Source: Sanderia malayensis
Taxonomy: Eukaryota; Cnidaria; Scyphozoa; Semaeostomeae; Pelagiidae
Assembly: GCA_013076295.1 (NCBI GenBank)
Contig: RQOL01000531.1
Span: 744,001 to 808,000, forward strand
Direction: 5' to 3'
Length of the DNA stretch: 64,000 nt
The position numbers were made by a program, and so were the translations under genes. This document shows positions 12,001 to 21,531 of this stretch, piece after piece (within the stretch, counting starts at the first letter, position 1; every line of letters starts with the position of its first letter). The notes under the pieces were generated by a model. The model was not told the origin of the DNA and ran no database searches. It saw nothing but the letters and a program-made list of their open reading frames with translations.

Positions 12001-14775
12001 TCTTCGGGACCATGAATATAAGATAAGGAAATTAGCTAGAACTGAACGTAAATAGAAGATATTTATTTTCCGACAAGATCAGAAATTTTCCGACAAAACG
12101 GCAATTTAGCTCTATAGGGGGGTTTTTCGCCCCCTGACCCCCTCTATCTACGCCACTGAGTAAAGCTTAAATAAAAAGCAATTGACAATTGTTCTAAAAC
12201 GACTTGCCCAGTTGAAAAATGGCTGTCAATTGTACGGGCAAAATTGAGATCAGTCAAAATTAAGTTACTACTAATACTACGAGTACCACAGCTACAATTA
12301 GTACTATTATTCGAATACTGCAAGTTGCTCCTTATATGAGCAGTCAATCAGTTTGTACCTCGTATACAGCCTTCTTTATCGACTATAATCGGCTTCAAGA
12401 ACTCATCTGTCTCCTGCTTGGCATACCTTGCTTCGATGGTCTGCAACGCAGTAAAAAAAACCCCACATAAGTTAACCATAAAAAACAAGTGAAGAAATAA
12501 AAAAAAGATAGGTAGATAAAAAATACAAACCTTGATGATATTAGACGCGTCAGTATGCTCTCCTTTGCCCTGCGTCAAACCTTCATATGCTATCTTATTT
12601 CTTTCATATCTCTTATCTCTATCCATAGCGTAGTATCTACCGGTTACTGTGGCCAAACTCCCATACTCCAATTCTTTCAACTTGTCTAACAGTTGCTGCA
12701 CATATGAAACTGAAAAAACAACAAGACAATATTGCCTTCTTCAGCTAGTTACTTTTGCTTCTTACGAGGCATACTAGACTCTTGGGACTAATGGATTGTT
12801 TTTTCAATAGAAATCATAAACAATCTTGCAAACAACTCAATAGACGATCAACTAGATTTCTTCGAATTTCACTGAACGCTCCTTAAAGATCCTATTATAG
12901 AGCGGTTATTCAGGGTGGGGGGGGGGTTATATTTCAAGAGGGGTCTTTTGAGGGAGGGAGAAAGTATGAGAAGTCTCTTTGATCATCAACTAAATTTCTT
13001 TGAATATAACATGAAAGTCATTATTTATCTGGCAGACTTTGCAGCTTGTCAATTAGATTAGCCTCTAATTATTAATTTTTTATTGTTAATTTTAATTATC
13101 ATCATGGTTATTATCATAATTTACTAAATATAGTTTGAACCAGTACTCTCAGATGTCTTATTCAATTTACTCCATTGTGTTCGAATATTCAACACAATAC
13201 AGAAGAATAGATATCTTCATATCATCCATCCACTTTTAATAACGTATTTAATATTTATGATTATGGTGTACAATATTATCAAGCCTATCATTTGGCAATA
13301 TGTGTGCAATCACACTTACCACCACTGACTGGACGAGTGTCTCTACCATCTGCAAAATACTGCACGTAGCAGTTGGGTACGCCCAACTTCTTGGCACTTT
13401 CAATCATGGAGAACAAATGGTTAATGTGCGAATGCACGCCACCATCACTGACCTAAAAAGAACATCTAGGTATTACAAAAATGTGAAGAAATGAATTAAC
13501 GAACAAGTCTCTACAAGACTATACAATGCAATGAAAAATTACATTCATTTAAATATCAATGCAATTAACATTTGGGTAATTTTAATCAATTTCGATTCAT
13601 GTTAAAATATTTAAAATTTTTGCTCCTTTGCAAATTAAAACTCTTTCTTACCAATCCTAAAAAGTGAAGTCGTCCATTTCCCTTGATAGCACCATTGCAA
13701 GCTTTGGCAAAATTTTCGTTTTTGAAAAATTCTTTATTGTCTGATGTCATGTTAATTCGCACAATATCCTGAAAACAATATTAATCACATTATTTACTTT
13801 TGATAACAGGAGTGGCAGTAGTAGCGGCAATAGTAATGGCATTAGTAGCAATACAGTGCATCCTCGATTATCCGAACCTCGATTATCCGAACGCCAAAAG
13901 TTTTTACTAAATCAGTTTTTTGCAAACCAACTCTCGATCACCAAATAAAATATATGTTGTCTTTTTAAATTTTTGCCCTTTATCAAAGTCAAATCTAACG
14001 AAAGCATCAAATTAACACATCAGTTTTCATATTCGTGCTTACAGTTACCGAAACCGCTAAAAGGAAATCAAACAGGAATTTCAAAATCCACGAGTTTTGA
14101 CTACTTGAGATCGTCCCATCTTCTGTTTGAGCATCCCGTGACTATTCTGGGTGATAAAAATAAGCTTTATAGCAAGATTAGTAGGTAAAATTGTTGTCCT
14201 TGATTATCCGAATTTTTGGCGTATCCGAACGTCCCAGCAAAAAATTGAGTTCAACTTGTTCGGATAATCGAGGATGTACTGTAAAAGAATTTAAAAAGTA
14301 GTAGAGAAAAACATAGCAAAAGTAGAAGTGATAATGTTAGTAGCATTACCACAATGATCTAATTATAAGATGCATGCCAACCTACAGTATACCTATCAAT
14401 AAAACCTGACCGTCATAACATTGATACCTGGTAAACCACCCTGCCTGCTCCAATGTTTAGATGTCCAACTTCACTATTCCCCATCAATCCAGCTGGCAAA
14501 CCAACTGATAGTCCAGATGCATCCAGTGTAGTATATCCATCACCCTGACACAAGGCATCCATAACTGGAGTCTCTGCATGGTATATTGCATTCCCTAAGA
14601 AACAAACACACTCACATATATCCTGAATGGCAAAAAACAGCAAGCTAATTCTAAGCAACAAGAAAAAAATTCTAAATGAAATAAGAAAATAATAGTGTGA
14701 TAAATGTTTACCATCTTTGTTTTCGGAAATTCCCCACCCATCAATAACTATCAAGCATACGTTCTTTCCACTCAT
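9036..14775 (-). CDS. ipgm: 2,3-bisphosphoglycerate-independent phosphoglycerate mutase (iPGM)
   Basis: This enzyme interconverts 3- and 2-phosphoglycerate in glycolysis through a phosphoserine intermediate and two metal ions. Twelve exons (minus order): 14775-14712, 14594-14428, 13768-13652, 13452-13320, 12709-12531, 12440-12359, 11799-11690, 11580-11454, 11014-10866, 10591-10474, 9940-9806, 9172-9036. They join in phase to 505 residues, the usual family length. Visible motifs: DGWG near the start (Asp12, metal); catalytic Ser62 in [15 protein letters not shown]; substrate-binding [24 protein letters not shown]; and GGPHTAHT, together the second metal site. All catalytic landmarks are present, so the enzyme should be active. 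Introns carry a hAT-like MITE, a pogo-like MITE and a 9-bp minisatellite. It is unrelated to the cofactor-dependent enzyme used by vertebrates. The many introns rule out bacterial contamination. Confidence 0.95.
9330..9560. repeat. TATAG/TAGTA low-complexity tract
   Basis: This is an irregular pentanucleotide-like array of TATAG, TAGTA and TATGG words in the 3' flank of the iPGM gene. No coding content. Confidence 0.8.
10741..10785. repeat. 9-bp minisatellite (ACAATATTC)x5
   Basis: Five perfect copies plus a partial copy on the left lie inside an iPGM intron. Confidence 0.95.
11923..12158. mobile_element. 236-bp hAT-like MITE (CAGTGGCGTAG family), copy 1
   Basis: Terminal inverted repeats CAATGGCGTAGATAG and CTATCTACGCCACTG are flanked by a perfect 8-bp target duplication AGTAAAGC (11915-11922 and 12159-12166). 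The interior has G-rich and C-rich subterminal runs (GAGGGGGCGAAAAA and TTTTTCGCCCCC). The 8-bp duplication and CA(G/A)TGGCG termini fit the hAT superfamily. No coding capacity. It sits in iPGM intron 6, between exons 12440-12359 and 11799-11690. A related copy lies at 48432-48663 in the opposite orientation. Confidence 0.9.
13854..14281. mobile_element. 428-bp pogo/Tigger-like MITE
   Basis: Flanked by TA (13852-13853 and 14282-14283). The terminal inverted repeats read CAGTGCATCCTCGATTATCC and its near-complement ending GGATGTACTG. The termini resemble known Tigger/pogo ends (CAGT followed by a CTCGATTATCCGAAC-like core), and the core is repeated internally. No transposase frame. Located in iPGM intron 2, between exons 14594-14428 and 13768-13652. 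Confidence 0.88.
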
Positions 14776-15778
14776 CCTGAATGCAAGCTGAAAGGTTAAT
14801 TAAAAATCATTGAAGCACAGTGAGTTCACAAACCCCTCATATCAAAAACGTTGTGGTGCAAAAAACCAATATCTGGTCCTGTTTCATAAGCAGAATTTAC
14901 CGTCTGTTCATGTGCAAAACACCTGTATCCACAAGGAAGGAGCTTAGTATGGTATTTCAAGAAGCTTTAACAGCTTCCAGACATTGTAGAAAACTTAGTT
15001 GGCAATGCAAAGGGACAAAGTCAATAGCAGATGAAAAGCCTTGAAGCATACAAACATGAAGATAACATATGTCCCATGTTATCTTCCAAATATATATAGT
15101 CCACAAAGGGGGCGTGTCTACCAGGCGTGCTTGAACCTAGGCCTTCGTGCCGCAAAAAAAATTTTATCTGAGCTCATAAATTTATCAACTGTTCTTATTT
15201 CTGGCAGCTGTTCAGCTACCCATAACAAACATATGTATGTCAAATGAAACTGAATGTAATTAAGGTTGCATTAAAGCAAACATTACCTGTGTTAGTACAG
15301 AATGCTTGTCAGCTTCAGAAGAAAGCAGCAAAGGAGAAAGGGCAGGCCACGACAACACGAGCCAACAACAGACAGGATACAGGAAAAGGTGAAGACGGGG
15401 ACACAAGGAAGTGTCCCAAAAATTTAAAAATACACGAAATCTCTACTTGATAAAGAGGCAAAACGTGATCACTTTGAGGGAAATGGACTTTGACCAATTA
15501 TCCATTGGATCAAAACAAGTTTCCAGGGCCACGCTCGCTAAGTGTGCTTTTTTATGAAGATAAATTGCTGTTTTTCTCCATTAGTACTTCGTCGAAAGAT
15601 TTCGCACGGATAGTAATTGATAGTTAAGAGCAGCATTATCTTGTTACATGCTAATTGTTTATTTTGGCACGGCTGGTTACGAAGATTTGATTGCCAGACA
15701 CCGCTGTCTGTGATTTTTTAGGCCGAAAGGGCGCTGAAAGACAAGACCAAGCGTGAACGCTATTTGACTTTGCCAGGC
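14776..15778. promoter_or_regulatory. shared 5' region between divergent iPGM and STARD7 genes
   Basis: The two start codons point away from each other across 1.0 kb, so the promoters of both genes must lie here or in upstream untranslated exons. A polypyrimidine acceptor TTTTTTAG ends at 15721 and the frame is open from there into STARD7. An untranslated or short coding 5' exon of STARD7 may therefore lie upstream. No defined TATA box or known factor site was recognised. Short open frames in this segment look non-coding. Confidence 0.5.
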
Positions 15779-18553
15779 ATGGCGTACCCAAACGATCGTC
15801 TTCGAGCGATCGAAAATTCTTATCCAAAACTGCTTAAGATGGTTACTGCGACAAAAGAATCTCTTAGAGTGCCTTTGAATCGTTTGAAACCACAGGAGAA
15901 GTTGCCTCCGAGATTCAACATAAAGGGCATGTCTGTCGCTGTGAGAGTTTTGGGACACGAAATTAGACATTTCACGCACAAAACTACGGGCAAAGACCTC
16001 GCTGATTTGAGATATTCTTGTCCAGATTTACTGAAGAAAATCGGTCAAGCTGCTAAAGACAGTAGGCTTCCATTTACAACGTTTCACATCAAGAATTTTG
16101 ACTTTCCTGCAAACAAGAATTTAAACGAAATTGACTTTATTGGCAACTTTGAATTTCGTCATGTTGAGCCAGTTTTACTTCCAAAAAGCTCGACCTACAA
16201 CAATGATTTTACTAGTTCAAATGATGAAGACTGTTGTGCGGAGTGTGAAAGCTCTATTTATTCATGGAAAAATCACAGAATTACTGAACGTGAACTTGAG
16301 AGGTAGAACAACAACTAATTACCATAATTTTTTGTATTACCTATTGTACATCATGTATAAATGAAGGTCTAGAAAACATGGTTATGAAGCTAACTGGCAA
16401 GACAACATGTTGCATTGTTCCATTGTATGATATGTAAAACATCGAGTATACTCTTGGGGGCTCAATGGCTTGTGATGAAATTGTATATTTAATTACACAT
16501 CTGGTTCTAATGAATTCAAATTCCATTTATTTTTCTCCCAGGTTACAGTCACTGTTCAATACAACAAAGAGTTTAAGTGAAAATTTAGAAATAGAAAAAA
16601 CCAACAAGAATAAAGACGATTGGAATCTTTACATGAAAATGGATCGTTTCAAAGTATGGAGGAAAAAACTAAGCAATGGAGGACCTTATCTTTTCAGGAG
16701 TAAGTGATGTTGAAGGTATAATGAATTTTGAAGATTATTGGTAACCTTAAAGATCAACTAGGTGCCAATAGATAAAATTAATCTTTTTTTCAACAGTTCA
16801 TGGAAGATATGATGATATTACTGCAAAATCATTTTTTCAAACCCAGGTGTGTATTAAAAATATGTGGAAAAACTGTGAAAAAAATAATCTCAAAACATAG
16901 ACTATGGACAAGCTTTGTCCTTATTAATTATTTTGATGTTTTTGTTATGCGAACTTAATAAAGCAAGTGTCCATCTTAATTTCTTTTTAGAATGACATAG
17001 AATACAGATCATTATGGGACTCTTATGCAATGTCAATGAAAGTTGTTGCTGAAGATTCAGCTGGCAGCAGTGAGGTTGTACGATGGACCACAAAATGTCC
17101 TGTGAGTAACAAGGAGTGAATTATTTATTTGCTTTTGTTCAAATGATGGTACCGTAATTCCTTAAACAAGCTCCCAGACGTATTTCCAAAAATAAAATTT
17201 TAGCTGGCTTTTTAGTCAATGTTGAGCTTTGTAAAAGCTATAGTGTATAGTTAATTAATAAAGTTCTTGGTTTAAATTTGCTGCTATTTGCAATACATTC
17301 ACAACACAACTTCAATGTCTTGATACTTGTGGGCTCAATATCCTTGTGAGTGATTATCAAGATGGGGACTTATTCAAGGATTTATGGTAACACAACTTAG
17401 GCATAGGTTTCGTTGCATAATTACTATTTCTTTGATGGTTTCTTTTTTAGTATCCAATGAATAGCAGGGAATATTTGTTCGTAAGAAATGCTAAGGTATG
17501 TATCAGAAGAGTTTACTCTGCTCTGTCTAATGCAAGTACCCCGGGGAAGCATGAAAATGTTTGAATTACAAAAATTTTGAATTATAGAGGATTATTTTGC
17601 AAGGATTGGATTTTTGACCCTTGAAGGGACAAAGAATTGTTTGAATTGCACAAGTTTGAACTGTGCAGGTTTTACTGCACTTACCTTAGGTGTTATGCAA
17701 CATATTATCTTACTGTGAAACAGTTGCGTATCTTCTTGCATTGCATTTCTGTATAAAATTTCATGAATTTTGTTTTCAGATTTTTGAAGAGGAGAATGTA
17801 GCTGTTTTAGTGTCAAGGTAAAAATTGAATACAAGGAATCCTGTTCAAAACATGATAACTTTCTATTCTCGTTATGACAATTACCGAAGAGACAAACACA
17901 AATGTATTCATGATTAAAAAGTTGAGATTGATATTCCTGAAGATTTGGGTCAGGTAGTCCTGTATATCATTTAACCTGGACTTGCTTTTTGGACCAGCAT
18001 CTTGTTTGTATCTCTAATATAATTCACCATTGAATATTTAGGGCTACAGAACATCCAAACTATCCAGAATCAAAAGATCTGGTGAGAGTGAAAACATATG
18101 AATCTCAGATGGCTATTCGACCTTACACAGAATTCGAAAAAGTATTTGCCTACTTTCTTCTTTTTATGGCATGTTTAATGAATGTTATATTCAATGTTGC
18201 AAACTGATGGCTGACAATAATGTGTTTTCATTTTCAGAATGGTGTGGAGTTTGTTCTTGTGTATTGTGATGATCCACAAACATATCTTCCTTCTTATCTC
18301 ATTGATATGATAACAAGCTCTGGTATGTTTATAAATTATTTTCACCTGCATGTGAAGAATAGTTGATTCTGTTTGAGTTTGCAATTTCTATATCAGCAAT
18401 TAAAACTTGAATCCAAATGTTAGATGCTTTTTTGAAAGTTGATATGTTTTTCTATTTTCTCAAAAAGGCATTTCAGAAATGATGTCCAGACTTCACAAGG
18501 CCGCAAAAAACTTAAATGAAGTGAAAAGAAAACGCTATGCAGATGATGATTGA
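15779..18553 (+). CDS. stard7: START-domain lipid-transfer protein, STARD7-like
   Basis: Nine exons (15779-16302, 16542-16699, 16797-16846, 16991-17101, 17451-17495, 17780-17817, 18042-18141, 18238-18322, 18468-18553) join in phase to 398 residues; human STARD7 has 370. The C-terminal START domain (about residues 200-380) matches STARD7 closely: WNLYMKMDRFKVWRKK, EYRSLWDSY, PYPMNSREYLFVRNAK, VLVSRATEHP and VKTYESQMAIRP, ending SSGISEMMSRLHKAA. Known for STARD7: it carries phosphatidylcholine to mitochondria. The first 180 residues are basic at the very start but not recognisably conserved, so mitochondrial targeting is inference. The frame is open 19 codons upstream of the chosen ATG to a good acceptor at 15720-15721, so an upstream coding exon is possible. 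Two MITE copies lie in introns. An AATAAA lies 46 bases past the stop. Confidence 0.9.
17152..17387. mobile_element. 236-bp CCGTA-type MITE, copy 1
   Basis: Flanked by TA (17150-17151 and 17388-17389), with ends CCGTAATTCCTTAAACAAGC and a diverged complement TTATTCAAGGATTTATGG. The interior matches 33715-33990. It lies in STARD7 intron 4 and is noncoding. Confidence 0.8.
17514..17676. mobile_element. degenerate MITE of the 51920-52096 family
   Basis: Stretches CCCCGGGGAAGC and TTTGAATTACAAAAATTTTG, and a right end GTGCAGGTTTTACTG, correspond in order to the better-preserved copy at 51920-52096. The left terminus is mutated. It lies in STARD7 intron 5. Confidence 0.65.
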
Positions 18554-18598
18554 AAACTTGTTTTGTTATTCAACAAAAAATTTGATATCGCAGGCTCT

Positions 18599-18604
18599 AA
18601 TAAA
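18599..18604 (+). promoter_or_regulatory. polyadenylation signal of STARD7
   Basis: A canonical AATAAA lies 46 bases after the stop codon, in the 440-bp space between the convergent STARD7 and CUTC genes. Confidence 0.6.
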
Positions 18605-18993
18605 TGTTTGAAACTTAAAAAGTAACCTTGGTAATGTGAATTCATTGGTAAATTATTTTGCCATTTAAATGTTTTTATAAAAATTTGACCTTGGAAAAGG
18701 AGCAAAATGCCTTGTGTTAAACACTGGAGTGTTATTTTATATTATTTTTATTAGATTAGTTTATAAATGATACCTGGGTAAACTTATGATGTTATGATGT
18801 TTTAGAAGAATATAGATGATTGGATTGAAAATAGAAAAGACGTCTGTTTATTGCTGCAGCTACTTGCTATCATCATTATTACACATAATATATGTGATAA
18901 ACAAAACCAGCTTGGGCACTAAATATTAAAGACTGAAGACAGCAATTCAACTGTAAACAAGCAGAGTAAACATTAAGCAGACACAAAATAAAT

Positions 18994-20953
18994 CTATTGA
19001 ATACAATCTGTTGTGTTCCATATGGTGACAAGTTGACCAACAACTTCTGAATCTGCAACTTTAATACTGTACTCTGGTGGATAATATGCAGCACCCATGT
19101 GAATCTGTGTATTCTTTTCGATCATTTCGGAAGCAACAGCTTTCCTGGCTGAACAATGAAACTCGTTTGCTTTGCAACCATGCAAAATTCGAGATAGATT
19201 ATGGCTATTGATCCCACCACCTGGCATTATTATAACTCTCCCATTAGCCTACAGAGAAAAAGGAAACTTATCACCACCCACAACAACAGATACACAATAA
19301 CCACAGTCTGATTGGTTCATAGGAAGCATTTTTCAGAGGTTCTGCTCTGGGCTGAATAAAATACAATTAAAAACAAGTACAATTCAAAAAGAAATTACTG
19401 AAATATGGAAATGACAAAAAGAAAGAGGACTTGTGTTAATGTTTAACAAACCTTTTTGACTAGCTCAGCCAAGGTTTCCAGTCCCTCAAAAGCAGTTTGC
19501 TCACATCCACTGGTTAATATTCGCTGACAGCCAATACTGATGACATCTTCTAAGGCATCAAAACAATCTTTAACCATGTCAAAAGCTGTGAAACAAGATT
19601 AGAAAATACTGCAATAAGATAATGCAAGGTGTCATAAATAACCTTGGGAAAGTTAGGTCTGAGTTTTTATTGGCAGTTCAGAAGCTTAAAGCCAAATCAC
19701 CAGGGCTCTTCTTTATAGCAATGTCATGTCTTTTTCAAGATTTTAGATACCTTTGGTTTAAATTTCACAGAATGAAAATAAAAAACAACAGTCAAACACT
19801 GTTTGTGTGTTGGTAATACATATGTTGTTTATTAAAATATGAGCAAAACCAGCTGACATTAAAAAGCAAACCTCTATGAAATGTCATTGGACTTGGATGA
19901 GCTAAATCTAAAAAGCAAACACTGGTATTAATTTCTTGCAAATATCTTTATATCGATTCAAAAGAAATGCATAGGTGAAAAGCTTTGAACATTGGTCTTA
20001 CTAACTTAGTAGCTCTTTGCTCCTTGGAACATCTACTTGTGCATACCTGTGCAAGTATAAAAAACAATAAAAGAAAAGTGTGATGGCTGATATTATACAG
20101 TGACAGCATGTAAGCTATTAATAAAGTTGATGAGAATTCCGTATCAAATACCTCTTCTTACTTTGTAAGTAAACCAAAGACAAACCCATCTGCACCATGT
20201 GCTTTGAAAATTTCAATTTCTTTCTTCATAACTGCAAATTCTTCATCGGAATAAAGAAAATCTCCCCCTCTTGGTCTTATCATCACAAAAACAGGGATCT
20301 TTACTTTGGACTTTAACACAGTGAACAAACCCAGGCTTGGAGTGGTTCCACCTTCAGCTAAATTGCTACATAATTCTAATCTGATGGCACCTACAATGCA
20401 AGTGAAAAATTTAAAATTTTTCTCTCCTGTCAGATGTCAAGAACCTAAGTTTACAAAAGTTGCGGGTTTGCAAATGCTTTCCTTTGATGCGAATAATTTT
20501 AACTAAATTGTGTTGGTAACTTCTGATGATTTCACAATGAAAGATTGGATATACCGCATTTCCTCTAATTAGCGCCCACCCTCTTTTAGCCACCCCCTCC
20601 AATAAGCGCCCACCCTAAAATTAAAAAATGTGAAATAAGCGGTTAATAGAATCCTTACATTTTGACTGTTTGGTTCAAATATGTATTACATAACGTAGAA
20701 ACTCTGTAAGGCTGGAAAAACACTTTCATCAGATCGTGAGCGTTTGGAAAATGCAATGCAGTCAAGATCAGCAGTTGAAGTTGATCTCTTGACTGCCCCC
20801 CCCCCCCAATTTTAAGCGCACCCCTCTAATAAGAGCCCACCCAATTTAGCAAAATATTTAATAAGCGCCCGGGTGCTTATTAGAGAGAGGAAATACGGTA
20901 CCTCCATTTTCTGCTTCAACTCCAGATCTAACACTGTCAATGCAAACTTCCAT
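18994..20953 (-). CDS. cutc: copper homeostasis protein CutC
   Basis: Six exons (minus order: 20953-20902, 20390-20162, 20046-20006, 19901-19872, 19585-19452, 19248-18994) join in phase to 246 residues, the core length of the CutC TIM barrel. Diagnostic stretches: MEVCIDSV at the start, RLELCSNLAEGGTTPSLG, VFVMIRPRGGDFLYS, HGADGFVFG, MTFHRAFDM, RILTSGCEQTA, IMPGGGI and EFHCSAR. Cys and His residues proposed to bind Cu(I) in the family are present. The ATG chosen begins the conserved domain. An acceptor-like TTTTCAG at about 20971 just upstream leaves open an extra 5' exon. Two exons are very short (30 and 41 bp). The first coding exon is followed directly by a MITE whose TA duplication forms part of the splice donor. 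The gene ends 440 bp from STARD7, tail-to-tail. Confidence 0.93.
20554..20898. mobile_element. 345-bp MITE abutting the CUTC splice donor
   Basis: Flanked by TA (20552-20553 and 20899-20900). Ends are CCGCATTTCCTCTAATTAGC and, on the other side, GCTTATTAGAGAGAGGAAAT followed by ACGG. The interior carries repeated AAGCGCCCACCC motifs and a run of C (about 20796-20806). It fills most of CUTC intron 1. On the minus strand the intron opens with host G plus the TA duplication, then the element. Confidence 0.85.
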
Positions 20954-21531
20954 AACCTTTAATGAAACTGAAAACGAGAAACGAGCAATAGAATCAATGG
21001 CAAGCAAAGTACTGTGGAACAAGATACATTGTGCAAAACATTAAATGCAAAACTATTCTCAGAAATTTTATGCTTGCGCTTCACAGATTTCCACAAATGT
21101 CATCTGAAAATGTTGTTGTTGTTGTGAGTTCTACAACCACAACCACTCTGTTGCCGTACCGCCTCTGTCTTGTCTGTACAGTAAACAAACTTCAGAGCAC
21201 TGCTACTTGGAAAGCATCGACAGTGTTGGTATAAGCTTGCGGCTTCACAGGTCCAATATTTTCCTACGAAAGGTGAGGTATTTTGACAAGAATATGATGC
21301 TTGCAAATTTGTTTTATGAACTTCTTTTAAATCAAAGTGGTTTTATGATGATGGGAGTGTATGGGAAGTGCGATGATCTCCATCAGTGTGATACCTTATT
21401 GGTTTTATTGATTAATAAGTAGAATAGAGTAGAATAGAATAAAGTATTTTAGTTTTTGTACATTAAGATTGTTCTGCAAGCCACACTTGACTCATTCTTA
21501 TCATATTGTACACAGGTTAGACAAACACAAA

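Noticed and set aside
9036..14775. Bacterial contamination as the source of the iPGM sequence
   Set aside because: Twelve exons with GT-AG introns and host-type MITEs inside the introns show it is nuclear and resident.
15244..15450. 68-codon basic open frame upstream of STARD7
   Set aside because: Composition is Lys/Thr/Gln-rich with no conservation signal and no donor joining it in frame to the acceptor at 15721.
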